The translations under genes were made by a program, and so were the position numbers. A DNA stretch of 33,733 nucleotides, taken from a virus. This document shows, piece by piece, positions 7,554 to 16,365 of the stretch. Numbering within the stretch: the stretch's first letter is position 1; every line of letters begins with the position of its first letter. The stretch is taken from the IMG/VR virus record IMGVR_UViG_3300028785_000029, positions 1 to 33,733 of that record. One strand, written 5' to 3'. The notes below the pieces were generated by a model. That model did not search any database. It was not told the origin of the DNA and worked only from the letters and a program-made list of their open reading frames with translations.

Positions 7554-8767
7554 TGTCCGCTTCCGACCTTCTCAATATGTCCGATGAGGACTTTCTGAAA
7601 AACCCTCCCAAGTCGGAGGTTGTTGACCCTGTTGAGAAGGTCGATGCCGCAGTGGTTGCGCCACTGACGGAGGCGGCTGAACCGGTTGTCACCACCCAAG
7701 CTGAGCCGGTTCAGCCGCCTAAAGGCAAAGACGACAAGGTCATTGTCCCTCCCGCGAAGGACAAGCCGACCGGGGTCGTCGAACCTGTTTCCGAAACCGT
7801 CGTTGAGACCAAACCCAAGCCGAAAGTCGTCAAGGCGAAGACCGCCGATGACGACGAGTCCGGCGAAGATGGAACCAACGGGGGTGAGGACGAAGGCGAG
7901 ACGGTCGACGGCAAAGAAGAAGCCGCTGGCGGTCCCGACTACGAGGCGCTCTACAAGCAGGTCATGCTGCCTTTCAAGGCGAATGGCCGCACCATCGAGC
8001 TCAAGACGCCGGATGAGGCGATCCAGCTCATGCAGATGGGCGCCAACTACACGAAGAAGATGCAGGAGCTGGTTCCGCACCGCAAAGTGCTGGCCATGCT
8101 CCAGAACAATGGGCTGATGGACGAGGGCAAGCTTACTTATCTGATTGATTTGGATAAGAAAAACCCCGAAGCGATCAAGAAGCTCATCAAGGAAGCCGGC
8201 CTCGACCCCCAGGAGATCGATACCTCCGTCGAGCCGGCCTATCGTGAAGGCAATCACCGAGTCAGTGATGATGAAGTCGCTTTCCACTCGGCTCTGGAGG
8301 ACATGAAGTCCACTCCGGATCGTGTGGGAACTCTCAAGGTCATCAACGATAATTGGGATCAGGCCAGTAAGGACGCTCTCTGGAAGTCGCCCGACATTAT
8401 GTCGATCATCCACGGCCAGCGCGAGACCGGTGTCTACGACCGAATCGCTGCTGAGGTGCATCGTCGCCAGACTCTCGGATCCATTCCGACAAGTGTTCCT
8501 TTTCTCCAAGCCTACAAGGTTGTGGGAGATCAGATGACGGCGGCGGACGCCTTCAAGGATCTGATTTCCAAGCCTGTTCCCCCGGCCAAAACCCCAGTTG
8601 TGGTGGCCACTCGTGTCGCGGCTCCCAAGCCTGCGTTGACGAATGGCGCCCGAGCTGCGGCTGCGTCCACCACCCGACAGGCCCCTGCTGCTTCTGCGAA
8701 GGTCGCCTCGAACCCGCTCGCTATGAGCGACGAGGACTTTCTGAAGCAAATGGCTGGCCGTGTCTGA
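7553..8767 (+). CDS. Capsid scaffold protein with the same motif at both ends
   Basis: This encodes 404 residues. The first 130 residues are disordered, rich in Pro, Val, Lys, Glu and Asp, typical of a scaffold; the central part is helical (residues about 130 to 290), followed by an Ala/Pro/Val-rich region. Position directly before the major capsid gene (N4 gp57 position) supports scaffold. The motif MSDEDFLK occurs at residues 9-16 and again at 391-398, near both ends of the protein. Scaffold proteins bind the inner shell, release and leave the head, so short terminal motifs may be capsid-contact signals. No protease domain is seen. The start codon overlaps the previous stop. Confidence 0.85.
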   Translation: MSASDLLNMSDEDFLKNPPKSEVVDPVEKVDAAVVAPLTEAAEPVVTTQAEPVQPPKGKDDKVIVPPAKDKPTGVVEPVSETVVETKPKPKVVKAKTADDDESGEDGTNGGEDEGETVDGKEEAAGGPDYEALYKQVMLPFKANGRTIELKTPDEAIQLMQMGANYTKKMQELVPHRKVLAMLQNNGLMDEGKLTYLIDLDKKNPEAIKKLIKEAGLDPQEIDTSVEPAYREGNHRVSDDEVAFHSALEDMKSTPDRVGTLKVINDNWDQASKDALWKSPDIMSIIHGQRETGVYDRIAAEVHRRQTLGSIPTSVPFLQAYKVVGDQMTAADAFKDLISKPVPPAKTPVVVATRVAAPKPALTNGARAAAASTTRQAPAASAKVASNPLAMSDEDFLKQMAGRV

Positions 8768-8788
8768 CCTTTGAAAGCGCTCTAAGTC

Positions 8789-9991
8789 ATGTTGAACTAT
8801 ATCCCCAGCCTCGCGGATGGCGGCGTCATCGACTCCGGCAACACGCCCAATCAGTTGCAGCCCTGGTTCTACCTCAAGAAGGCGATCATCACCGCCCGAA
8901 AGGACCAGTATTTCATGCCGTTGGCCAACACGGTCAACATGCCGAAGCACTTCGGCAAGACCATCAAGGTCTACAACTACGTTCCCCTGCTCGACGACCG
9001 CAACGTCAACAACCAGGGCCTCGACGCGAACGGCTCTACCATCGCCAACGGCAATCTCTATGGCTCTTCGCGAGACGTCGGCACGATCAACACGAAGCTC
9101 CCGGCGCTGACCGAAGATGGCGGCCGAGTGAACCGAGTCGGCTTCACCCGTCTGTCGGTCCAGGGCTCCCTGTTCAAGTTCGGTTTCTTCACCGAGTTCA
9201 CCCAGGAATCGCTCGACTTCGACACCGACGAAGAGCTGATGGACCACCTGGCGACCGAACTGATGAACGGCGCCGTCCAGTTGACGGAAGCGGTGCTTCA
9301 GCGTGACTTGCTCGCTTCGGCGGGCGTGATCCTCTTCGCTGGTTCGGCTGTGTCGCAGGCGACGGTTTCGGGCGAAGGCGCTACGCCTTCGATCGTCTCC
9401 TACAAGAACCTGATGCGCCTCGACCTGGTGCTGACGAACAACCGCACTCCGAAGCAGACCACGGTCATCACCGGTTCCCGGATGATCGACACGAAGACGA
9501 TCCCTGCGGCTCGTGTGATGTTCGTCGGCGGCGATGTCGTGCCCCTGCTCAAGGGCATGACGGATCTGTTCGGCAACAGCGCCTTCATCTCGGTCCAGCA
9601 TTACGCTGACGCCGGCACGATCCTGAATGGCGAGATCGGCTCGATCGACAACTTCCGCATCGTGCAGGTGCCGGAAATGCTCCACTACGCCGGCGCCGGC
9701 GCTGCTGTCGGGACGAACCCCGGCTACCAGAGCACCTCGGTGTCGGGCACTTACCACTACGACGTCTTCCCGATGCTCGTGTTGGGCGACGACAGCTGGA
9801 CGACCATCGGTTTCCAGACGGACGGCAAGACGGTGAAGTTCGCCGTTCAGACGAAGATGCCGGGCAGGGACAACCTGACCAAGCTCGATCCCTACGGCGA
9901 GACCGGGTTCAGCTCGATCAAGTGGTACTACGGCATCCTGATCAAGCGGCCCGAGCGCATGGGCATCATCTACACCGTCGCTCCGATCTAA
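8789..9991 (+). CDS. Major capsid protein (N4 gp56 family)
   Basis: This encodes 400 residues starting at ATG 8789. The sequence matches the N4-gp56-type major capsid family in size and pattern: an N-terminal [20 protein letters not shown], then [41 protein letters not shown], and a C-terminal [12 protein letters not shown]. The fold is expected to be HK97-like. The DNA here is the richest in GC and C-ending codons in the window, consistent with strong expression. No good ribosome-binding site is visible before ATG (only GAAAG), which is odd for such an abundant protein. A strong terminator follows at 10010. Confidence 0.95.
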   Translation: MLNYIPSLADGGVIDSGNTPNQLQPWFYLKKAIITARKDQYFMPLANTVNMPKHFGKTIKVYNYVPLLDDRNVNNQGLDANGSTIANGNLYGSSRDVGTINTKLPALTEDGGRVNRVGFTRLSVQGSLFKFGFFTEFTQESLDFDTDEELMDHLATELMNGAVQLTEAVLQRDLLASAGVILFAGSAVSQATVSGEGATPSIVSYKNLMRLDLVLTNNRTPKQTTVITGSRMIDTKTIPAARVMFVGGDVVPLLKGMTDLFGNSAFISVQHYADAGTILNGEIGSIDNFRIVQVPEMLHYAGAGAAVGTNPGYQSTSVSGTYHYDVFPMLVLGDDSWTTIGFQTDGKTVKFAVQTKMPGRDNLTKLDPYGETGFSSIKWYYGILIKRPERMGIIYTVAPI

Positions 9992-10009
9992 TCGACGGCC
10001 ACACAACAG

Positions 10010-10037
10010 AGGGAGAGCTTCGGCTCTCCCTTTCTTT
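10010..10037 (+). terminator. Intrinsic terminator after the major capsid gene
   Basis: AGGGAGAGC (10010-10018) and GCTCTCCCT (10023-10031) form a perfect 9-bp stem closed by a UUCG tetraloop, followed by a T-rich tract (TTCTTT). This is a textbook factor-independent terminator just after the capsid gene. It would allow capsid mRNA to be made in excess of the downstream internal-protein genes. Confidence 0.9.
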
Positions 10038-10054
10038 CCTGAACACAATCCTCA

Positions 10055-10753
10055 GTGAGTACCGAGAATCCCATGAATGACGAGAACCAGGGCAACGATA
10101 CCTCCGGCGAACCGAAGGTGAGCGAGACTCCCGAAGGTATGGGCAGCGATGAGCTGACTGTGCTGAAGCAACGTGCGAAGCTCATGGGGCTGGTTTTCTC
10201 GAACAACATCGGCATTCAGGCGCTTCGCCAGAAGATCGAAGCCAAGATGGCCGGCGAAATTGTGACTGCCGACGCTGAAGCGGACAATGCGCCTGCTCAG
10301 GCGAATCCTCTCACCGGCGAAGATCCGGTCAAGGACGTGAACCCGGTCACCGGCAAGCCGCTGACGACTCGGGAGATCCTCATGCGGGACCAAATGAAGC
10401 TGGTGCGGCTTCGCATCACCAACATGGACCCGAAGAAGAAAGAGCTTCCCGGCGAGATCCTCACGGTCGGTAACGAATTCCTCGGCACGGTCTCGAAGTA
10501 CATTCCCTTCGGCGAAGTGACCGACAACGGCTACCATGTGCCGTTCATCCTCTACACGATGATGAAGGATCGGAAGTTCCTGAACATTCGCACCACGAAG
10601 ACTGCGAACGGTCAGTCGAAGGTCTCCCAAAATTGGGCGAGCGAGTTCGCTCTGGAGATCCTTCCTCCCCTCACGCGGTCCGAACTCGACAAGCTCGCCA
10701 CGGCCCAGGCTGCTGCCGGCGTCTTCGCTGGGGCCAACGAAGAGTCGCTCTGA
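10055..10753 (+). CDS. Virion-region protein with LEM/HeH-like motif
   Basis: This encodes 232 residues from GTG 10055; ATG 10073 in frame is an alternative start of 226 residues. The first 30 residues are acidic and disordered. Residues about 33 to 65 carry LMGLVFSNNIGIQALRQKIE, the pattern of an HeH/LEM-like helix-turn-helix often found in phage virion genes near the capsid. The rest, beginning about residue 105 with LTTREILMRDQMKLVRLRI, is a compact conserved-looking domain. It is in the position of N4 gp55. The function is unknown to me; DNA or protein binding inside the head is plausible. It lies between two strong terminators, so it may form its own transcription unit or be read by leakage. 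Confidence 0.7.
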   Translation: MSTENPMNDENQGNDTSGEPKVSETPEGMGSDELTVLKQRAKLMGLVFSNNIGIQALRQKIEAKMAGEIVTADAEADNAPAQANPLTGEDPVKDVNPVTGKPLTTREILMRDQMKLVRLRITNMDPKKKELPGEILTVGNEFLGTVSKYIPFGEVTDNGYHVPFILYTMMKDRKFLNIRTTKTANGQSKVSQNWASEFALEILPPLTRSELDKLATAQAAAGVFAGANEESL

Positions 10754-10776
10754 CCTTCTGAGTTCGAGTGTTTATT

Positions 10777-10817
10777 GGCCCACTTGGTTCCAAAAAGAGC
10801 CAGTGGGCCTTTCTTTT
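10777..10817 (+). terminator. Intrinsic terminator after the LEM-like gene
   Basis: GGCCCACT(T)GG at 10777-10787 pairs with CC-AGTGGGCC at 10800-10809 (10 bp with one bulged T) across a loop of about 12 bases, followed by TTTCTTTT. It is a strong terminator signature. It lies 23 bases after the upstream stop codon and 15 bases before the next start. Confidence 0.88.
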
Positions 10818-10831
10818 AAGGGCCGCAGCAC

Positions 10832-11542
10832 ATGACGAACACGACCGACACCGTAGACCTCGCCACGATCAATCCGGTCGACATCACGTCTTCGCTTTTC
10901 CAGCTTCCGGAGCTGGGAACGGATACGATGTATGCTGCCGTTCAGCCCATGAACATCTCGCGGGTGACTACGGGTTCCGTGGGCGGAACTGGCGCTTTCG
11001 ACCAGCTGATGGCTGGAATGAAAGCCCAGCTCAAGCACGAGTACGAGAACAACCGGATCACCGGTGCTGAATACACGAAGGCTTTCACGGACCTCACGGC
11101 TGCTGCGATGCAAACCGCGGTGCAGTTCGTGCTTGGCGCTGACGCCAGCTTCTGGAGCTCGCAGACGGCTCAAATCCAGGCGATCACAGGGCGTATCGCC
11201 ATGGAAACTGCTCGCTTTACCTACCAGAACATCTTGCCGGCTCAGTTCGCTCTTGTCGCCGAACAGGGTGATGCGCAACGGGCTCAGACTTCGGACACTC
11301 GCTTGGATGGCGTTCCCATTGCTGGCGTCATGGGCGCTCAGGAAGCTCTCTACAAGCAGCAGATCATCTCCTACCAGCGAGATGCCGAGGTGAAGGCTGC
11401 GAAGATCTTCACGGATGCCTGGATCACCCAGAAAACGATCGATGACGGCCTTCTCCCGCCCAACGGCTTCACGAATGACTCCGTGAACCTGGTGCTCACC
11501 TCGATCATGTCCAACAACGGCTTTGGCGCCCCCGTTGCCTAA
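10832..11542 (+). CDS. Helical virion protein (N4 gp54 position)
   Basis: This encodes 236 residues starting at ATG 10832 with a GGG-containing upstream region. The protein is helical, with GAEYTKAFTDLTAAAMQTAV and the C-terminal block SYQRDAEVKAAKIFTDAWIT followed by IDDGLLPP. The C-terminal pattern (QRDAEVKAAKIF..AWI) is one I have seen in virion proteins of large podovirus-like phages, usually in a neck or internal-protein cluster. The expected role is structural. It directly precedes the large ejected-protein genes and is separated from the next start by 14 bases. Confidence 0.6.
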   Translation: MTNTTDTVDLATINPVDITSSLFQLPELGTDTMYAAVQPMNISRVTTGSVGGTGAFDQLMAGMKAQLKHEYENNRITGAEYTKAFTDLTAAAMQTAVQFVLGADASFWSSQTAQIQAITGRIAMETARFTYQNILPAQFALVAEQGDAQRAQTSDTRLDGVPIAGVMGAQEALYKQQIISYQRDAEVKAAKIFTDAWITQKTIDDGLLPPNGFTNDSVNLVLTSIMSNNGFGAPVA

Positions 11543-11556
11543 GGGGCTTTGAACCA

Positions 11557-13929
11557 ATGAGCTTCTGGAGCGACTTTTTTAGTCCGACGAAGACGATCAG
11601 CGTGTCGTCTACCGTCTATAATCTGGCTGGTGACGTCAATAAGAGGCCGAATTTCCTCGATACGACGACGCTGGGGGCTGTGCTTTCCGATAGCGATCAG
11701 TCGATCACCGAGCAGCTCCAGAACGCTTACATCAATGGTCCTGGCATCCAGCTTCGAGGCTTTTCGAGGTGGGCTCGGGACTTTGGCTACGATGACTTGG
11801 TGGGCATTTCAACCACGCCTCTGAGCCTCACTTCGGCTCTTGACCCGACAGTTCTGAAGCCTTTGCTTCCGCCTCCTCCGGCTGGCCAAAGTCTGGTCAT
11901 CCAAGCAAGCTCGATCGGGCAGTTTGATTTCACCTTCTGGGTCAACGAGTTCATGGTCGAGAATTATCCGACCCTCCTGAACACGGCCTACACCTGCGAT
12001 CTCAACGGAAGCACCGGCGTCGTCACGATCACTTTCGCAGACACGACGACGACCACATTCACGCTTCCCCCTTTCGACGCCACTGCCCAGTATCTCTATG
12101 TCGCCTACAACTATGGGATCCCTGGCACCCCTGGTTCTCCAGAGATCCCTGCGACTGTCGGGCCTCCTCCGACTCCGGATATTCCGGCAGTGCCTTATGT
12201 CCCAGACACTTGGACCCAGGTGCTGTTTCTCGCTTACAAGCAGGGCTCGGGAAATCCTGCGTTCGATGCGCTCTTCACGGCGACCTCGGACACTGGTCTC
12301 TTTTTTCCCTATATCCCCATCATGGTGGACAAGAACTTCATCTCGGCTTCCTACATGCCGGATGTCTACACGCAGGCGAAGAAGGCGGTTACGAAGTCGC
12401 TCAACGCCAAATATGACGACATCGTCACCAAGATCAAAGCAAACGCCAATGTCGGCGACATCGATTACGCTTACATTGTGTTCGGCGTCTCGCTGAACGT
12501 GGCTGAGAACGCCTGTCGAAACTACATCTACCAGTTCTTTCTCGACATTATGCAAGGGCTCAATCTCTCGAACAGCGAGTTCCAGGACTGGCAAGCAGCT
12601 TATGCTGTGGCTGCTGCGTCGATGGCAACCTGGGCAGAGTGGCAAGTCGCTCAGAGCGACAGCACCAACCCGCTTTATGGGACTGCAAGTCCCACTGTGG
12701 TGCCATACCCTGCTGCTCCGAGCTACTCTGTGCAGGTGGCGAGCACGAACGATGCCATCTTGAACTACAACATGACGATCTCGTGGGCCGGTCTCAATGA
12801 GACAACGGGCTCGGGACAGCTCATGAACGAGCTGGGAGTTCCGGCAAAGGCTGGTGAGTTCTGGTTCGAGAACACTTCGAACACCTTTGTCAGCGCTCCA
12901 GCCTGGGTGAATGCTGCCATTGGTTCGCTTCCCACCACGCAGGAGCAGACCCACACTCGCTTGTACTGGCAAGTCGACTCGAACAGCTGGCGTGCGCTCG
13001 ATATTTACAACCTGACCCACACCAATGCCATCTATGGCGGCAAGACGGTGGTCACGACAGCCATTGCTGCACTCTCAGATAGCTCTGAGAGCCCCTTCAT
13101 TATCCCTTTGAACGAAGAGATCTATGCCTCGATGTCGCTCATTACGAGCACACAGATGGCAACGGCTTGCTGTTTCTTGGTCTTCAACAGTTACACCGTT
13201 GTGACTGCGCCTTGGTACACAGCTGGCTGGTTCAAAGTGCTTTTGATCGTCGTGGTGATCGCCCTCTCGGTGGCTACGGGAGGTCTGGGCATTGGCGCTG
13301 GAGGTTTGCTCGGCACGAACCTCTCTGTGGGTATGTCCCTTGGGCTCTCAGGCACCGCGGCTGCGATCGTCGGAGCCGTTGCGAATGCTCTGGCAGCCAT
13401 CGTGCTCGTGCAGCTGATCCAAGTAGGGTCCACAGACCTTTTTGGACCTCAGCTCGGCGCAATCATTGGAGCTATCGCCGGGATCGTCGCCCTGCAAGTG
13501 GGAACGGCCCTTGCCATGGGCACGACTCCCTCTGCCCTTCTGGGTCAGATGCTTCAGCCCACCAATTTGCTGAAGCTCACCGAGTCTGCGGGCAATGGCT
13601 TCGCTCAAGTTCTGCAAGGCGATGCTCAAAAGATACAAGCCTCGACACAAACGATGGAAGCCCAGTATAATGCGGCTGACGCACAGGTCGAGGCCCAATA
13701 TACCGCTATGTTTGGGGCGGGTGGTGGAGCTGACCTGGCAATCAATCCCCTATCGCTGACCGACGTCAACTTGCCAAACGTGCCCAACTCGACAATCGTC
13801 GCTGAGGCGCCTTCGAACTTCTTAAACAGAACTTTGATGACCGGAAGTGATGTCTGTAACCTCTCAATGAGTTACATCAGCAACTTCTGCGATGCGAACC
13901 TTAGCACCACTCTCCCGAATATGACCTGA
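11557..13929 (+). CDS. Large internal or ejected virion protein with a hydrophobic glycine-rich region
   Basis: This encodes 790 residues starting at ATG 11557, with AAGGGG 9 bases upstream. The N-terminal region (residues 1 to 190) begins MSFWSDFFSP and is mixed alpha/beta. Residues about 188 to 223 are proline-rich (GIPGTPGSPEIPATVGPPP). A long hydrophobic, glycine-rich region at about 553 to 655 (KVLLIVVVIALSVATGGLG and following segments) can form several membrane or amphipathic helices. The C-terminal part has a coiled-coil segment rich in Gln and Ala. Order matches N4 gp53, an internal virion protein. A pore-forming role during DNA and polymerase ejection is plausible but inferred. Confidence 0.7.
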   Translation: MSFWSDFFSPTKTISVSSTVYNLAGDVNKRPNFLDTTTLGAVLSDSDQSITEQLQNAYINGPGIQLRGFSRWARDFGYDDLVGISTTPLSLTSALDPTVLKPLLPPPPAGQSLVIQASSIGQFDFTFWVNEFMVENYPTLLNTAYTCDLNGSTGVVTITFADTTTTTFTLPPFDATAQYLYVAYNYGIPGTPGSPEIPATVGPPPTPDIPAVPYVPDTWTQVLFLAYKQGSGNPAFDALFTATSDTGLFFPYIPIMVDKNFISASYMPDVYTQAKKAVTKSLNAKYDDIVTKIKANANVGDIDYAYIVFGVSLNVAENACRNYIYQFFLDIMQGLNLSNSEFQDWQAAYAVAAASMATWAEWQVAQSDSTNPLYGTASPTVVPYPAAPSYSVQVASTNDAILNYNMTISWAGLNETTGSGQLMNELGVPAKAGEFWFENTSNTFVSAPAWVNAAIGSLPTTQEQTHTRLYWQVDSNSWRALDIYNLTHTNAIYGGKTVVTTAIAALSDSSESPFIIPLNEEIYASMSLITSTQMATACCFLVFNSYTVVTAPWYTAGWFKVLLIVVVIALSVATGGLGIGAGGLLGTNLSVGMSLGLSGTAAAIVGAVANALAAIVLVQLIQVGSTDLFGPQLGAIIGAIAGIVALQVGTALAMGTTPSALLGQMLQPTNLLKLTESAGNGFAQVLQGDAQKIQASTQTMEAQYNAADAQVEAQYTAMFGAGGGADLAINPLSLTDVNLPNVPNSTIVAEAPSNFLNRTLMTGSDVCNLSMSYISNFCDANLSTTLPNMT

Positions 13930-13940
13930 AAGAGCCCCTG

Positions 13941-14414
13941 ATGGCCGATGCGACTTACAATGTGACGGGTGCTCAGCTGGCCGGTTTGGGGATCTCTCCT
14001 GATCAGCTTGCCACACTCACTGCGTCTCCTACGGCGACAGCGACTGCTGCGGCTCCCACGGGTCTTGCTGGAATTGGAGGCTCTGCTTCGGGTCTCGGTT
14101 CTAATCTTGGAGTGGGCGGTGCAAGCGGCGCCGGTTTCAATACGGGTCTGGGTCTGAACGTCGGCACGGGACAGCTCGCCCTCGGCGGCCTTTCGACGCT
14201 CGGCAATCTCTGGACTGCGTGGAATGCCACGCAGCTCGCCCAGAAGAGCTTTGATTTCAACAAGCAGCTCGCCAGCGACAACTATTCGAACCAGGCAGGC
14301 GCCTACAATACGAACCTGAACAACATCGCGAGCTCTCGGGCGAAGATGGAGAATCAGAGTCCGGGCCAAGAGCAGGCTTACGTGAACGCGAACCAGCTCA
14401 AGACGACCGTCTGA
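13941..14414 (+). CDS. Small glycine-rich internal virion protein
   Basis: This encodes 157 residues starting at ATG 13941. The first 90 residues are low-complexity Gly/Ala/Thr/Leu (GLGSNLGVGGASGAG), and the C-terminal part is helical (LWTAWNATQLAQKSFDFNKQ then NYSNQAGAYNTNLNN). This layout, a Gly-rich front and an Asn/Gln-rich helical end with an FDFNKQ-type motif, is seen in small internal proteins of podoviruses (T7 gp14-like and N4 gp52-like). It may help the larger ejected proteins cross the envelope. It lies 11 bases after the previous stop and 13 before the next start, so it is probably co-transcribed with them. Confidence 0.65.
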   Translation: MADATYNVTGAQLAGLGISPDQLATLTASPTATATAAAPTGLAGIGGSASGLGSNLGVGGASGAGFNTGLGLNVGTGQLALGGLSTLGNLWTAWNATQLAQKSFDFNKQLASDNYSNQAGAYNTNLNNIASSRAKMENQSPGQEQAYVNANQLKTTV

Positions 14415-14427
14415 GAGGACCATCTCC

Positions 14428-16248
14428 ATGCCCACCCTGACCTGGCGTGATGTCGCCGCACCGGATTTCAACACTTCTCTCGGGGCTACGGCTCTTGCTG
14501 GGAGGTCGCTAAACAATGCTTTTGGCGGTCTGAGCGACAGTCTGGGCAAGTTCCACGACTGGCAACAGCAGCAAGCTGCGAGCGCTCTCGCCAACAACGA
14601 AGTTCAGTACCCGGATGCTCAGTCTCAGGCTGCTGCTGCTGCCGGTGGAGCTTTGTTCAATGGCGTCGACCGGTCCAATCTGACTCCCGATGCGCTCAAA
14701 GGCGTCGACAGTCGGGCTACGACGCTCCTCAACAATGCCATGACGCAGGCTCAGTTGCCCTATGCCGGGGATCTAGCCAAGGCGAACGTGAACTCGATCA
14801 ATGCTGGCACCGGTCAGACGAACCTGAACACCAAGATTACGGGCAACAACTACGACGATCTGAACTCGGCTGCGAAAGTTACGGCCCAGATCACGCCCCA
14901 AGCGACGAACTTCGACGAAGCCAGCGCTCTCTTGGAAGCCCAGCGAGGTTCGCTCACCCCTGGAGCCTATTCCCGAGCCATGGAGGCTCTTCAGTCGAAG
15001 TATGCTCCGGGTGCGGCTGGTAATCCCAATGGAGCAGCTGGTGCGATTGCAGGCGCTGCCGGTGGCACCTCTGGTTCAGGAAACCTGATCTCCGACAATG
15101 CAGGCTTCATTGCGTCTATTCCGCCTGGGCCTTACGACCAGACTCGCAACTATGTGAACAAAATCGTCCCGAATCTTCCCGATCTGTCCGGCATGGACAA
15201 TGACGCGAAGGCTGCGGCGATCATGAGCGCTTTGAAGAACCAGGAGTCCTCTGGGCAGCAAATCGATCCGAAGACTGGTCAGACGATCACCTCGTCGAAG
15301 GGGGCAAAAGGTATCGCCCAGGTGATGCCTGCGACGTTTGCAGAGTTGAAGGCTGCCCATCCTGACATCAAGGGGGACATCAACGACCAAGCGTCAAATG
15401 AGCTTGCAGGTCAGTATTACCTCAAAGACCAGCTGGATCACTACAACGGCAACGTCCCCCAGGCGCTTGCTGCCTACAATGCTGGCCCTCATGCCGTTGA
15501 TAAGTGGTTGGCGAACTCCCCCAATGCGATGCTCGAAGCCGAGCGTAATGCACAGATGCAAGCGACGGCTCTCACCAGCAAAGCAGGCCAGTTCGTCGGG
15601 CAGAATACGGCTCCAGGCATTGCCGGCCAGTACACTGAGCTCCAAAAAGACAATACGCCGATGGCGGATGTCGTGGCAGGCCTTAAGGGTCAGAAAGACG
15701 GGCAGTTTTCGACCATCGATCCGGATTTGATCCGGAATCCTCTGAACAAGATCTTGGACTACGCCGCCCAAGCCAAAGTACCCATGAACCCTGCGACTGC
15801 GGCGGCGCTACTCAACCGCTATGGAAGCTATGCCGAAGGCGGTTGGCTCCATGGAAACCCCGGCCGAAACAGCATCAACCTGAACGATGCCGGTGTGAAA
15901 GCCGAGATCGCCAATATGGCTGATCCGGATGGCTTGGCCACGAAGTCTGTCCAGAACAACGCTGCAACGGCGCTCTCTCAGAGTGTTCAGGCTGCACAGG
16001 CCCAACAGCAAGCTGCTTTTGCGGCGGTGCAACAGGGTCAGCAGCGAGCGGCTCTTCATCCGGACTATGCGGGGCTCCCGGCTCTCCAGACGAAGTACAA
16101 CCGTGCAAAAGAGCTGCTCTCTATAGCTGTAGGCAACCTCCAGAAGCAGAAATTGGTGCCGACCTATCCTGGTCGTCCTGGTTCGAGCAACGCTGCCTCG
16201 GCGATCTCTGGAGCGGTGGCTCCCGCTTCGAACGGCTTCAACAACTAA
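14428..16248 (+). CDS. Internal virion protein with lytic transglycosylase domain
   Basis: This encodes 606 residues starting at ATG 14428, with AGAGGA 8 bases upstream. Residues about 262 to 360 form a soluble lytic transglycosylase (SLT) domain: the ALKNQESSG region with catalytic Glu273, then KGIAQVMPATF, then ALAAYNAGP. This enzyme cleaves peptidoglycan without water, producing an anhydro sugar. The flanks are Ala/Gln/Asn-rich helical regions. As in T7 gp16, where an ejected protein carries an SLT domain, it likely opens a small hole in the cell wall for DNA and polymerase entry. It sits in the N4 gp51 position just before the virion polymerase. So this phage has two wall hydrolases: this one for entry and the GH108 muramidase for exit. 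Confidence 0.85.
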   Translation: MPTLTWRDVAAPDFNTSLGATALAGRSLNNAFGGLSDSLGKFHDWQQQQAASALANNEVQYPDAQSQAAAAAGGALFNGVDRSNLTPDALKGVDSRATTLLNNAMTQAQLPYAGDLAKANVNSINAGTGQTNLNTKITGNNYDDLNSAAKVTAQITPQATNFDEASALLEAQRGSLTPGAYSRAMEALQSKYAPGAAGNPNGAAGAIAGAAGGTSGSGNLISDNAGFIASIPPGPYDQTRNYVNKIVPNLPDLSGMDNDAKAAAIMSALKNQESSGQQIDPKTGQTITSSKGAKGIAQVMPATFAELKAAHPDIKGDINDQASNELAGQYYLKDQLDHYNGNVPQALAAYNAGPHAVDKWLANSPNAMLEAERNAQMQATALTSKAGQFVGQNTAPGIAGQYTELQKDNTPMADVVAGLKGQKDGQFSTIDPDLIRNPLNKILDYAAQAKVPMNPATAAALLNRYGSYAEGGWLHGNPGRNSINLNDAGVKAEIANMADPDGLATKSVQNNAATALSQSVQAAQAQQQAAFAAVQQGQQRAALHPDYAGLPALQTKYNRAKELLSIAVGNLQKQKLVPTYPGRPGSSNAASAISGAVAPASNGFNN

Positions 16249-16250
16249 GT

Positions 16251-16306
16251 TATATCTAAATTGTAGTGAGTATATCTAGGAGGGCCTCGTGCAAACGGGG
16301 CCTTCT
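16251..16306 (+). promoter_or_regulatory. TATATCTA direct repeats and hairpin before the virion polymerase gene
   Basis: TATATCTA occurs at 16251-16258 and 16271-16278, 20 bases apart, in an AT-rich island. It is followed at once by a hairpin with arms 16279-16289 and 16296-16306 (11 bp with wobble pairs, loop TGCAAA). There is no T run after it. The paired repeats, two helical turns apart, could be operator or promoter elements, and the hairpin could be a weak terminator or leader structure controlling the giant gene that begins at 16366. Confidence 0.5.
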
Positions 16307-16365
16307 ATTCGTTGAAGTCAGCCTATAGGGTCTTCGCAATTGTACCCTCCGGGTTGGACTTACTC

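Noticed and set aside
7433-10048. Minus-strand open frame of 871 residues opposite scaffold and capsid genes
   Set aside because: It spans three well-supported plus-strand genes and their gaps, including a terminator; the sequence is Arg/Val/Asp-rich shadow type.
16312-16365. TTG 16312 as start of the virion polymerase
   Set aside because: It lies right after a hairpin with no ribosome-binding site at a proper distance, and ATG 16366 gives a more natural N-terminus (MANVSDLLSSALG).
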